In this document: in pieces, positions 9,328 through 17,591 of the stretch
Layout: each line of letters begins with the position of its first letter
Position numbering within the stretch: position 1 is the stretch's first letter
Assembly (NCBI GenBank): GCA_032229975.1
Contig: JAVXVG010000044.1
Location: forward strand, 52,671-116,670
From: JAIVGV01 sp032229975
GTDB lineage: Bacteria; Acidobacteriota; Blastocatellia; Pyrinomonadales; Pyrinomonadaceae
DNA: 64,000 nt
Reading direction: 5' to 3'
The notes under the pieces: generated by a model
What the model was told of the DNA's origin: nothing
The model's database searches: none
Seen by the model: the letters and a program-made list of their open reading frames with translations, nothing else
Program-made: the position numbers and the translations under genes

Positions 9328-9777
9328 TCAAAACAGCTTGCGACTATCGAGCAGGATCGTCACGGGCCCGTCATTCACCAACTCGACTTCCATCATCGCG
9401 CGGAAGCTCCCGGTCTCGACGCGCAAACCGGCCCCGCGCGCCTGCGCGACGAAGAACTCATACAACTTCTTTGCCGCTTCCGGCTGCGCCGCCTCGCTCC
9501 ACGAAGGTCTGCGACCGCGCCGCGCGTCGCCGTAGAGCGTGAACTGCGAAACGACGAGCAACGCGCCCCGCGACTCCTCGACCGAGATGTTCATGCGCCC
9601 CTCCGCGTCGTCGAAGATTCTCAACTTCTTGATCTTCTCGACCAGATAATTCGCATCGCCTTCCCCGTCATCGTGCGCCACGCCCAACAGCACGACGAGT
9701 CCGCCCGCGATCTCTCCGACCGTCGAGCCTTCAACTTTTACACTCGCGCGCGCCACGCGCTGCAACACGGCTCGCAT
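9328..9777 (-). CDS. dtd: D-aminoacyl-tRNA deacylase
   Basis: 149 residues, full length. It hydrolyses D-amino acids (and misplaced Gly) from tRNA, a proofreading function in the cytoplasm. The N-terminus MRAVLQRVARASVKV, the catalytic segment LLVVSQFTLYGDARRGRRPS (SQxT) and the cross-subunit Gly-Pro motif (NDGPVTILLD) are all present. ATG 9777 is chosen because homologues begin exactly at MRAVLQR; a longer frame adds an unrelated tail. It is downstream of the SDR and gatB, so it fits a translation-linked gene group. Confidence 0.95.
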   Translation of the reverse strand: MRAVLQRVARASVKVEGSTVGEIAGGLVVLLGVAHDDGEGDANYLVEKIKKLRIFDDAEGRMNISVEESRGALLVVSQFTLYGDARRGRRPSWSEAAQPEAAKKLYEFFVAQARGAGLRVETGSFRAMMEVELVNDGPVTILLDSRKLF

Positions 9778-9864
9778 CGTCTCACATGAACTATCAGCGA
9801 AGAGAAAATGAGAGTTGAAACGTTGCCGCACGAAGCGACGCGCAACGACTGCATTGACACTCTC

Positions 9865-10584
9865 TCATTTCTTCGGCGGCCGGCTTGGCCTGATCTCGAC
9901 GCGGCTCGGCAGGCTTCGCTCATCGTGTCTCAACAGATTGACGACGACGCGGGCAATGTCTGCGGGTTGCAGTTGCCAGCTCTTCGATTCGTCGGGCGCA
10001 TCGCCGCCAAACGCCGTGTTGACAGAGCCGGGCATGATGTAAGAGACCTTGATGCCGTCCTGCCTGACCTCTTGCATCAACGCCTCGCTGAAACCGTTCA
10101 AACCAAACTTCGATGCGTTGTATGCAGACATCTCCGGGTGCGGGTTCGCGCCCGCAAGCGAAGAGATGTTGATGATGTATCCGCCGCTTCGCTGCTTCAT
10201 CAAAGGAATCGCTTCACGACAACAGTAGAAGACGCCGAACAGGTTCGTCTCAACGACCGCGCGAAAGTCCGCAGGCGACATCTCTTCGACGCGACCGAAC
10301 AGACCGACGCCCGCGTTGTTCACGAGCACGTCCACGCCGCCGAGTTCCGCAACCGTGTGCTCGAACAAAGCGCGCACCTGCTCCGCGTCGCGCACGTCGC
10401 AGACCGCGCCGGTGATCTGTGCGTCGCTCAAGTCGCCCAGTTCATCAACCGTTCGTTTGATCTCGTCAACGTCGCGCCCACTCACGCAGACGCTCATCCC
10501 TTCGCGCATCAGGGCCTCCGCGATGGCCCGACCGATGCCCTTCGTGCTGCCCGTGACGATTGCAGACTTCCCTTTGGTCTCCAT
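9865..10584 (-). CDS. SDR family NAD(P)-dependent oxidoreductase
   Basis: 239 residues, classical short-chain dehydrogenase. The cofactor motif TGSTKGIG (about 11-18), NNAG (89-92), catalytic Ser (141/142), Tyr155 and Lys159 (YNASK) are all present. The best resemblance is to 3-ketoacyl-ACP reductase-like enzymes, but the substrate is unknown. The ATG is 16 bases after the gatB stop, so the two are probably co-transcribed; a GGGGG ribosome site precedes it. Confidence 0.9.
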   Translation of the reverse strand: METKGKSAIVTGSTKGIGRAIAEALMREGMSVCVSGRDVDEIKRTVDELGDLSDAQITGAVCDVRDAEQVRALFEHTVAELGGVDVLVNNAGVGLFGRVEEMSPADFRAVVETNLFGVFYCCREAIPLMKQRSGGYIINISSLAGANPHPEMSAYNASKFGLNGFSEALMQEVRQDGIKVSYIMPGSVNTAFGGDAPDESKSWQLQPADIARVVVNLLRHDERSLPSRVEIRPSRPPKK

Positions 10585-10600
10585 CGGGTGGCCCCCTCGC

Positions 10601-12076
10601 TTATCCCTTCAACTTCTTTTGCAGGACTTCGTTGACGAGCTTCGGATTCGCCTTGCCCTGCGAAGCCTTTAACACCTGACCGACGAAGAAGCCGATCAAC
10701 GTCTCCTTGCCCGCGCGAAACTGTTCGAGCTGCTTCGGGTTTGCCGCGATCACTTCATCGACGATGCGCTCGATCTCTCCCGCATCGGAGACCTGCGCGA
10801 GTCCCTGTTCATCGACGACCGCCTGCGCGCTCTTGCCCGTCGCAAACATTTCGACGAGCACGTCCTTCGCCTGCTTGCCGCTAATCTGGCCCTCATCAAC
10901 CAGACGCACGAGCGCGCCCAACTCTTCCGCCGCGACCGGCGACTCTCCGGCCCCACGACCCGCGACTTCAAGTTCGCGCAGCAACTCCGACCTGATCCAG
11001 TTCGATGCTCCGCGCGGGTTGTTCGACGCACGCGCCGCGCGCTCGTAGTAGTCCGCGAGCGCACGATCTGAAGTTAACTGCGCGGCATCGCTGTAACTGA
11101 GATCGTACTCTTCGACGAATCGCCTGCGTCTCGCTTCCGGCAACTCCGGCATCAACGCGCGCACGCGCTCGACGAACTCTAAGGAGACTTCGAGCGGCGG
11201 TAGATCGGGCTCTGGGAAATATCTATAGTCGTGCGCCTCCTCCTTCGAGCGCATGACGCGCGTCTCCTGCGCGCGGTCATCCCACAGCCGCGTCTCCTGC
11301 GAGACTCGACCACCGGACTCGATCAAGTTGATCTGTCGCTCGATCTCAAACTCGATGGCCTTTTGCATGAATCGCACCGAGTTCAGATTCTTCAACTCGA
11401 CCTTCGTGCCGAAGCCTTCGCCCGTGCGACGCACGGAGACGTTCGCCTCGCAACGCAGATTTCCCTTCTCCATGTCGGCTTCACTGGCCCCGACCCACTG
11501 CAACGCGCGTCGCACGTGGTTAACGTAGTCGTAAGCCTCCCAAGACGTGCGAAAGTCCGGCTCGGTGACGATCTCGGCGAGCGGCGTGCCCGCGCGATTG
11601 AGATCGACGTAGGAGAAGCGATCCGTTTCCGGCAGGCCCTCGTGGACGTTCTTGCCCGCGTCCTCTTCTAAGTGCAAGCGCGTGATGCGAACACGCATCT
11701 CCCGCCACTCGCGCGCGTGGCCCGCTTCGTCGCGCGTCGCGGTCATTACGTCCAACTCGCCGCGTTCCGAGAACGGCTTGTCGTACTGCGAAATTTGATA
11801 GCCCTTCGGCAGATCAGGATAGAAATAGTTCTTGCGCGCGAAGATCGAACGCTCGTTGACGTGAAGACCGAGCGCGAGCGCGGCGCGCGCACCGAGTTCG
11901 ACGGCGCGGCGATTCAAGACCGGCAACGCGCCGGGCAATCCGAGACAGACCGGGCACGTGTTCGCGTTTGGCTCATCGCCGACGCGCGTCGAGCAGCCGC
12001 AAAATATCTTCGACTCCGTGCTCAGTTGCGCGTGAATTTCGAGACCGATCACGGTCTCCCACCCGTCCTTGATCAT
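10601..12076 (-). CDS. gatB: Asp-tRNA(Asn)/Glu-tRNA(Gln) amidotransferase subunit B
   Basis: 491 residues. This is the kinase/tRNA-binding subunit of GatCAB, which converts Glu-tRNA(Gln) or Asp-tRNA(Asn) to the amide. WETVIGLEIHAQLSTESKIFCGC at the N-terminus, the GAEPN-like GDEPNANTCPVCLGLPG, and FYPDLPKGYQISQYD are diagnostic. The C-terminal YqeY-like tail (about 325-491) ends in KANPKLVNEVLQKKL. GAGGAGAAACG precedes ATG 12076. gatA and gatC are not in the window, so the complex is encoded at separate loci. Confidence 0.97.
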   Translation of the reverse strand: MIKDGWETVIGLEIHAQLSTESKIFCGCSTRVGDEPNANTCPVCLGLPGALPVLNRRAVELGARAALALGLHVNERSIFARKNYFYPDLPKGYQISQYDKPFSERGELDVMTATRDEAGHAREWREMRVRITRLHLEEDAGKNVHEGLPETDRFSYVDLNRAGTPLAEIVTEPDFRTSWEAYDYVNHVRRALQWVGASEADMEKGNLRCEANVSVRRTGEGFGTKVELKNLNSVRFMQKAIEFEIERQINLIESGGRVSQETRLWDDRAQETRVMRSKEEAHDYRYFPEPDLPPLEVSLEFVERVRALMPELPEARRRRFVEEYDLSYSDAAQLTSDRALADYYERAARASNNPRGASNWIRSELLRELEVAGRGAGESPVAAEELGALVRLVDEGQISGKQAKDVLVEMFATGKSAQAVVDEQGLAQVSDAGEIERIVDEVIAANPKQLEQFRAGKETLIGFFVGQVLKASQGKANPKLVNEVLQKKLKG

Positions 12077-12209
12077 TTAAGCGTTTCTCCTCACACGTCT
12101 CTTCGAGCATGACGCGTCAACGTCGCGCGTAAAAAATTCTTCTTGCGCGCGAGTATATCATTCGCGCTCAGGCCCGGCGAAGTTGACTCGCCCGCGTCGA
12201 AAAACGTGC

Positions 12210-12236
12210 TTGACTGAACGGAAAGTGGTGTACAAT
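12210..12236 (+). promoter_or_regulatory. Candidate sigma-70 promoter of the DUF4383 gene
   Basis: TTGACT (12210-12215) and TACAAT (12231-12236, preceded by TG) lie about 110 bases upstream of the DUF4383 start, in the divergent region with gatB. The spacer of 15 is short; reading CTTGAC as the -35 gives 16. Confidence 0.5.
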
Positions 12237-12345
12237 CCAATCCGTCTCAGACCCATGTTCGTAGTTTCGCGCGACAGCGACGGATGTTCTTCCACCGCAC
12301 GCGCGCCCCAGACCTTTATTCTCCCTAAGGAGGCTACTGATTTAC

Positions 12346-12726
12346 ATGGCTAAAACCATTGCGACTATCCTCGGCGTGGTGTTCCTGCTCGCCGGTGTCA
12401 TCGGGTTCGTCTCGCATGACTTCCTCGGTATGCACCTCAACACCGCACACAACCTCGTCCACATCATCTCCGGCGCGGTCTCGCTCTACTTCGGTCTCGC
12501 AGGATCGCTCTCCGGCGCGCGCACCTTCTGCATCGTCTTCGGCGTCGTCTATGCGCTGCTCGGCGTCTGCGGCTTCGTGCTCGGCAGCGGCTCCGACTGG
12601 CTCCTCAAAATTGACGACCTGCTCATGTTCGGCAAGATGGATCACATCGTCCACATCTTGCTCGGCATCGTTTACCTGATCGGCGGGCTGACGACGAAAG
12701 CCGCCATGAACGCCGACCGCTCGTAA
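12346..12726 (+). CDS. DUF4383 family four-helix membrane protein
   Basis: 126 residues, four predicted TM helices (about 5-25, 35-55, 60-85, 97-118). The pattern LNTAHNLVHIISGAVSLYFGLAG ... MDHIVHILLGIVYLIGG, with repeated H-N/D-x-x-H-x-x-x-G, matches DUF4383, a family of small membrane proteins of unknown role. A strong ribosome site TAAGGAGG precedes ATG 12346. The gene is monocistronic, with a promoter upstream and a terminator at 12771-12838. Confidence 0.85.
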   Translation: MAKTIATILGVVFLLAGVIGFVSHDFLGMHLNTAHNLVHIISGAVSLYFGLAGSLSGARTFCIVFGVVYALLGVCGFVLGSGSDWLLKIDDLLMFGKMDHIVHILLGIVYLIGGLTTKAAMNADRS

Positions 12727-12770
12727 AAGAGGCGGGCGACGGGATCGACAACTTCAGCGACCGAAAGATC

Positions 12771-12838
12771 GCAGGGCCACTACCGCGAAACGGCGACCCA
12801 GCGCCGCCCCTTTCGCGGAGTCCCTGCGTCTTTTTTTT
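12771..12838 (+). terminator. Nested hairpin terminator after the DUF4383 gene
   Basis: Three nested stems: GCAGGG (12771-12776)/CCCTGC (12822-12827), CCGCGAAA/TTTCGCGG, and CGGCG/CGCCG, followed by eight T residues (12831-12838). It is a strong rho-independent terminator, unusually long and branched. Confidence 0.85.
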
Positions 12839-12983
12839 GCTCTCCCACCATCTGCTTCTCAACCTTCCAACTTTGCCGCACCGCACCGCGCCGGAGTAAG
12901 ATGCGATCCGTTCAACGGCGCACGTTTCTGAGCCGAACAGCTTCGACTGAAGCGTCGATCTTTTATTCGGAGAGTCTTCATTC

Positions 12984-14030
12984 ATGATCAAGACCGTGGA
13001 ATGGACGGACGAAGGCGTTCGCATGATCGATCAGCGTCTGCTGCCGACCGAGGAGAAGTATCTCACCTTGCGCTCGTGCGAGGAGGTGGCTGATGCAATC
13101 AAGCAGATGGTCGTGCGCGGCGCGCCCGCGATTGGCGTCGCCGCCGCGATGGGTCTCGCGGTTGGAATGAAGCAGGCGGTCGCCACGAACGCTGCCGATC
13201 TCTCCTACGACTTCGACTACATGTGCGACCTGATGAGTCGCACGCGCCCGACTGCCGTCAATCTCTTCTGGGCCATCGAGCGGATGCGTGAAGCCTTTCG
13301 CCGCGCCTGCGCCGAGATGACTGATGCCGAACAGATCAAGCGACGACTCGTCGAAGAAGCGAAGCGCATCCATGCGGAAGACATCGCATCGAACCGCGCC
13401 CTCGGTCGCTTCGGCGGAGAGTTGATCGCAGACGGCGCGACCGTGCTCACGCACTGCAACGCGGGCGCGCTCGCCACGGCAGGCGACTATGGCACTGCGC
13501 TCGGCGTCATTCGCGGCGCGCGCGATGCAGGCAAGCGTATCGCCGTCATCGCCGACGAGACGCGCCCCTTTCTTCAAGGCGCGCGCCTGACCGCGTGGGA
13601 ACTCTCGCAGGATGAGATACCCGTCACGGTCATCACGGACAACATGGCCGGTCACGTGATGAAGCAGGGCAAGGTTGACGCCGTCGTCGTCGGTGCAGAT
13701 CGCATCGCTGCCAATGGCGACGCCGCCAACAAGATCGGAACTTACATGGTCGCCGTGCTGGCCCGCGAACACGGCATCCCCTTCTACGTCGCCGCCCCTA
13801 TCTCCACCATCGATCTCAATCTCGCCACGGGCGACGAAATCCCCATCGAAGAACGCGACACGCGCGAGGTCACGCACCTGCGCGAGCAACAACTCACGCC
13901 CACCGGAGTCCCCGCGCACAACCCCGCCTTCGACGTAACGCCCAACGCACTCATCGCCGCCATCATCACCGACAAAGGCGTGGCGCGTCAGCCCTATGTT
14001 GACAGCCTCAAGAGACTATTCGAGATTTGA
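12984..14030 (+). CDS. mtnA: S-methyl-5-thioribose-1-phosphate isomerase
   Basis: 348 residues, full length. It converts methylthioribose-1-phosphate to methylthioribulose-1-phosphate in the methionine salvage pathway. Catalytic Cys158 (THCNAGALAT) and Asp239 (VVGADRIAANGD) match the known pair of the B. subtilis enzyme. The N-terminal RGAPAIG(V/I)AAA motif is at about 45-55. GGAGAG precedes ATG 12984. No other methionine salvage gene is in the window and no SAM riboswitch was recognised upstream. Confidence 0.97.
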   Translation: MIKTVEWTDEGVRMIDQRLLPTEEKYLTLRSCEEVADAIKQMVVRGAPAIGVAAAMGLAVGMKQAVATNAADLSYDFDYMCDLMSRTRPTAVNLFWAIERMREAFRRACAEMTDAEQIKRRLVEEAKRIHAEDIASNRALGRFGGELIADGATVLTHCNAGALATAGDYGTALGVIRGARDAGKRIAVIADETRPFLQGARLTAWELSQDEIPVTVITDNMAGHVMKQGKVDAVVVGADRIAANGDAANKIGTYMVAVLAREHGIPFYVAAPISTIDLNLATGDEIPIEERDTREVTHLREQQLTPTGVPAHNPAFDVTPNALIAAIITDKGVARQPYVDSLKRLFEI

Positions 14031-14083
14031 AGTCAGCTATATTTATTTGATTGGCCCGGATGTGGTTGTGAGGTTCGGGCGCA

Positions 14084-15046
14084 TCACACGTTTCCAGCGT
14101 AGCGGCTCTGCTTCCACCAGTCGAGAGTCTTCTGCAATCCCTCTTCGAGATCGATGCGCGGCTCGTAGCCGAGCAGTTCGCGCGCGCGTGTAATGTCGGC
14201 GAGGCTGTGGCGCACGTCGCCGACGCGCGTCTCGCGATACTCAACTTCCGCATCGGTGCGTCCTGTCACCTTCTTCAGTGCGGAGAGCAACTCATTCAGA
14301 GATGTCTGCCGACCGTTGGCGACATTGATGACCTGTCCGACCGCCGACGCGCTTTCGGCGGCGAGCAAGTTCGCCTCGACAGCGTTGGCGACGTAGGTGA
14401 AGTCGCGCGTCTGCTCGCCGTCGCCGTAGATGACAGGATGGCCGTCGCCCGCCAGAGCCGCGATGAAGCGTGAGATGACGCCGGAGTATTCCGATGACGG
14501 GTCTTGGCGAGGGCCGAAGATGTTGAAATAGCGAAGCGCGACGGTTTCGAGCCCGTATGAGCGTGTGAAAACTTTGCAGTAGAACTCGCCGAAGAGTTTC
14601 GCAGCGGCGTAGGGACTCAAGGGATCGGGCGACATCGTTTCGATCTTCGGCGACGTGGGCTGGTCGCCGTAGGCCGATGACGAAGCCGCATAGACCACTC
14701 TTCGCACGCCCGCGTCGCGCGCCGCCAGAAGCAGCGAGAAAGTTCCTTCGACGCAAGCCTCGTGAGTCTCGCGCGGGTTCGCGACCGAGCGAGGCACGGA
14801 AGGAATCGCTGCCTCGTGGAAGATGAGTTCGACGCCCTCTAAGGCGCGACGCAACGCATCCTCGTCGTTCAGATTACCGCGCACAAAGTCCACGTCGCCG
14901 CCGATCTCTTCGAGGTTCTCCAAGTGCCCTGTCGAGAGATCGTCGATGACGCGCACGCGCGCGCCACGCCCTGCGAGGGCCGCAGCGATGTGCGAGCCAA
15001 TGAAGCCCGCCCCGCCCGTCACTAATGCGATTCCTGAGAGAGACAT
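14084..15046 (-). CDS. NAD-dependent sugar-nucleotide epimerase (UDP-glucose 4-epimerase type)
   Basis: 320 residues, extended SDR. The Rossmann motif GGAGFIGSHIA (11-21), catalytic Tyr146 and Lys150 (SPYAAAKLFGE), substrate loop PRSVANP and FNIFGPRQDP are typical of UDP-glucose/UDP-GlcNAc 4-epimerases and UDP-glucuronate-type enzymes. The UDP-glucose 6-dehydrogenase gene lies just upstream on the same strand (73-base gap filled by a heptamer-array hairpin), so this enzyme may act on UDP-glucose or UDP-glucuronate to make polysaccharide precursors. Exact substrate is not decided by the sequence. Confidence 0.9.
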   Translation of the reverse strand: MSLSGIALVTGGAGFIGSHIAAALAGRGARVRVIDDLSTGHLENLEEIGGDVDFVRGNLNDEDALRRALEGVELIFHEAAIPSVPRSVANPRETHEACVEGTFSLLLAARDAGVRRVVYAASSSAYGDQPTSPKIETMSPDPLSPYAAAKLFGEFYCKVFTRSYGLETVALRYFNIFGPRQDPSSEYSGVISRFIAALAGDGHPVIYGDGEQTRDFTYVANAVEANLLAAESASAVGQVINVANGRQTSLNELLSALKKVTGRTDAEVEYRETRVGDVRHSLADITRARELLGYEPRIDLEEGLQKTLDWWKQSRYAGNV

Positions 15047-15050
15047 AAGT

Positions 15051-15116
15051 TAGAGGTTGGAGGTTAGAGCTTAGTTAAAGACAGTTTTGTTACTGACCTC
15101 TAACCTCTAGCCTCTA
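15051..15116. repeat. Heptamer-array inverted repeat (AGAGGTT family)
   Basis: Left arm 15051-15075 (TAGAGGTTGGAGGTTAGAGC...) and right arm 15092-15116 pair at about 21 of 25 positions with a 16-base loop. The unit AGAGGTT is the same as at 57931-57994, 43 kb away. Confidence 0.85.
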
Positions 15117-15119
15117 CTT

Positions 15120-16415
15120 TTACCGGCCCACACCGACGTACTCGAAACCGAGGCGGCGCACGTCTTGGGGCTCATAGATATTTCGCAGGTCAGCAATCTT
15201 CGGCTGACGCATGAGAGCACGCACGCGCGCAAGGTCGAGTGCGCGAAACTGATTCCATTCGGTAATGAAGACAAGAAGGTCTGCGCCTTCGACAGCCGCA
15301 TACTCGTCTGCCGCGTACTCGACCTGTGGCAGCAGTGCGCGTGCCGCATCCATCGCCACCGGATCATATGCGCGCACGCGCGCGCCGCGTTCGATGAGAG
15401 CCTTGATGATCTCGACCGACGGAGCTTCGCGCATATCGTCCGTCTCCGGTTTGAAGGCAAGACCGAGTACAGCGATAATCTTACTATTCATCTCCGGCAG
15501 CAGTCGCTCCAACTTTTCGATCATGCGCAGTCGCTGTCGCTTGTTAACTTCGACGACCGCCTCGACGATGAGCGACTCCGATCCGTAATCGCTCGCAATC
15601 GAGACGAAGGCGCGCGTGTCTTTCGGAAAGCACGAGCCGCCGAAGCCGGGGCCGGGGTGCAAGAACTTGCGACCGATGCGGTTGTCCATGCCCATTGCCC
15701 GCGCCACGTCGTGCACGTCGCAGCCTATCGCATCGCAGAGGTTCGCGATCTCGTTGATGAAGGAAATCTTGGTGGCGAGAAACGCGTTCGCGGCGTACTT
15801 CGTCAACTCCGCCGCCTCGACGGAAGTGATGACGAACGGTGTCTCGATCAAGTAGAGCGGGCGATAGAGGTCGCGCATGATGGCGACCGCCTCTTCGTCC
15901 TGCGTGCCGATAACGACGCGGTCGGGGCGCATGAAGTCGTCAATGGCCGCCCCCTCACGCAGGAACTCCGGGTTCGAGACGATCGCGAATTTCGCGTTCG
16001 GTCTCTCCTCGTTGATGATGCGGCGCAGACGCTCGCCCGTGCCCACGGGGACGGTCGATTTCGTCACCAGCACCTTGTAACCGTTCATGTGCCGTGCGAT
16101 CTGTTGCGTGGCTTCCTCGATGTGCCGGAGGTCTGCCGAGCCGTCCTCCTTCGGCGGCGTGCCGACGGCGAGGAAGATGACGAGCGACTGCTCGACCGCC
16201 GCGCCGAAGTCGGTCGTGAACGAGAGCCGCCCGGCTTGCACGTTCTTCGCGACTAGTTGATCGAGACCGGGCTCGTAGATGGGGAGGTGGCCCTCGCGCA
16301 AGTCCGCGATCTTCTTCTCGTCGATGTCAACGCAAGTGACGCTGACGCCAAACTCGGCGAAGCACGCACCCGTGACGAGTCCGACGTAGCCAGTCCCTAT
16401 AACCGCGATGTGCAT
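15120..16415 (-). CDS. UDP-glucose 6-dehydrogenase
   Basis: 431 residues. It oxidises UDP-glucose twice to UDP-glucuronate with NAD+. The N-terminal Rossmann motif GTGYVGLVTGACFAEFG, the substrate phrase NPEFLREG (148-155), AELTKYAANAFLATKISFINE, and the catalytic Cys262 in FGGSCFPKD are all present; the C-terminal domain with GLAFKP-TDDMREAPS is intact. It is cytoplasmic. The neighbouring epimerase suggests a shared role in exopolysaccharide or LPS sugar supply. GDP-mannose dehydrogenase is the alternative within the family; the motifs favour UDP-glucose. Confidence 0.93.
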   Translation of the reverse strand: MHIAVIGTGYVGLVTGACFAEFGVSVTCVDIDEKKIADLREGHLPIYEPGLDQLVAKNVQAGRLSFTTDFGAAVEQSLVIFLAVGTPPKEDGSADLRHIEEATQQIARHMNGYKVLVTKSTVPVGTGERLRRIINEERPNAKFAIVSNPEFLREGAAIDDFMRPDRVVIGTQDEEAVAIMRDLYRPLYLIETPFVITSVEAAELTKYAANAFLATKISFINEIANLCDAIGCDVHDVARAMGMDNRIGRKFLHPGPGFGGSCFPKDTRAFVSIASDYGSESLIVEAVVEVNKRQRLRMIEKLERLLPEMNSKIIAVLGLAFKPETDDMREAPSVEIIKALIERGARVRAYDPVAMDAARALLPQVEYAADEYAAVEGADLLVFITEWNQFRALDLARVRALMRQPKIADLRNIYEPQDVRRLGFEYVGVGR

Positions 16416-16469
16416 TATCCCGTGAGCTTAAATATTGCGGCGCAAGAAGAGCGTCTCACGCACAAAATT

Positions 16470-16509
16470 TTGCGGGTCACGCAGGCGCAAGCGCCGCCGT
16501 GACCCGCAA
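16470..16509 (-). terminator. Hairpin between FecR-like gene and UDP-glucose dehydrogenase
   Basis: Perfect 12-base arms TTGCGGGTCACG (16470-16481) and complement (16498-16509) with an inner GGCGC/GCGCC stem. On the minus strand it is followed by AATTTTG, fitting the terminator of the FecR-like gene. Confidence 0.7.
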
Positions 16510-16587
16510 GTTGAAGTTCTCGCCTACGCACGCGAGCGGGCGCGCTGGGCGCAGAGAGCCTAGCGCGCCGCCCACTGAAGCCTTCGA

Positions 16588-17298
16588 CTAGCGCGTGGGG
16601 CTGATGTCGATGACAGTGCCGCCGAAGTTGAAGTCGTTGTTGTTGCGAGCCGCAAGCAGCGCCGCCGCAACCGCACCACCAATCCCGAGCAGGAGCAACG
16701 CGAGCGCGCCGCCACTGAGCGAGCCAAAGGACGAGCTGCGCGTCAGGCGCGTGCAGCGCGAGCCGGGCTGAGCCGTGCCCGTCGTGTCTTGGCTGCCCGC
16801 AGCGATCTGCTTGACGGTGTTGCCGCCGCGCAGTTCGACGCGACCCGATTGCGTAGCGACCAGCGTGTTGCCGCATTCCACATCGACGACGAAGATGTTC
16901 GGGGCGTTGTTATCAGCCACCGCCGTGCCATCCTTCGTCATCACGCTCGCCGCGATCTGCGCGGCGGTCGAGAAGCGAACCTTACCGGCGTCGAGCGCGC
17001 CGGAGACGGAGTTCTCGGCGAAGCTGAGCTTGAGGCTTGAGTTGGGCATCAGTTCGACGCGACCGAGTTTGCCGAGGCTAACGACGGCGCTGGAGTTCTG
17101 CCCAGTGGTGATGGTGCTATCGGTGAAAATCGTCGCGCCCGAGATCGCCTTGGCACCGTTGACCGAGACCTCGCCGACGACCGACAATTCGCCCGAAGCC
17201 TTCTGATCGGCTGCGAGGGCGACCATCGAGTAAGTACAAACTATGGCAACCGCCAAGCTCATCGTGATGATTGAGCGGCTCCAGTTTCTGCTATTCAT
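16588..17298 (-). CDS. FecR-like domain protein with C-terminal membrane helix
   Basis: 236 residues. A signal peptide or anchor (residues 8-29, ending VALA-A) is followed by a beta-rich region (about 35-155: GEVSVNGAKAISGATIFTDS ... VSLGKLGRVELMPNSSLKL) that resembles the FecR domain, in which a secreted protein is checked against thresholds on polar beta strands. A hydrophobic helix follows (about 197-217) and a short Asn-rich tail. The two Cys at about 142 and 181 could form a disulphide. No sigma factor is adjacent, so a classical FecIR role is unlikely. GGGAGGAG precedes the ATG, and a canonical promoter lies about 180 bases upstream. Confidence 0.7.
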   Translation of the reverse strand: MNSRNWSRSIITMSLAVAIVCTYSMVALAADQKASGELSVVGEVSVNGAKAISGATIFTDSTITTGQNSSAVVSLGKLGRVELMPNSSLKLSFAENSVSGALDAGKVRFSTAAQIAASVMTKDGTAVADNNAPNIFVVDVECGNTLVATQSGRVELRGGNTVKQIAAGSQDTTGTAQPGSRCTRLTRSSSFGSLSGGALALLLLGIGGAVAAALLAARNNNDFNFGGTVIDISPTR

Positions 17299-17478
17299 CG
17301 TTCTCCTCCCGTAGACTGAACCAATGTTTTAGAGAGCGCGTCGTGGGTCTCTTCGCGAACTTCGACCGCAGACGGATTCAAATCTTCTCGCTTAGACCGT
17401 CGCGATCTTGACCTGCACTCTGTTAAAGATTCCAATAAAACAGGTCGGCGAGCCTCTGTGGGCTGCTTCGACCACGCT

Positions 17479-17507
17479 TTTTTACACGAATAAACGCGCC
17501 GTGTCAA
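17479..17507 (-). promoter_or_regulatory. Sigma-70 promoter of the FecR-like gene
   Basis: On the minus strand TTGACA (17507-17502) and TAAAAA (17484-17479) are separated by exactly 17 bases. The predicted leader is about 175 bases. The surrounding 80 bases are AT-rich compared with the genes. Confidence 0.7.
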
Positions 17508-17591
17508 CAAGCATTTAGGAAAAAATCAAAGCAATTTTCCCGATTTTCGCGCCACACGAATGTTAAGCATCCAGCATCCAGAGCGCATCAC

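Noticed and set aside
12839..12983. SAM riboswitch upstream of mtnA
   Set aside because: No conserved SAM-riboswitch motifs recognised; the structured element there is a terminator of the preceding gene.
15165..16256. Long open frame of 363 codons antisense to the UDP-glucose dehydrogenase gene
   Set aside because: High GC coding DNA gives long antisense frames; the product is Arg-rich without a known domain and the other strand is a clear enzyme.
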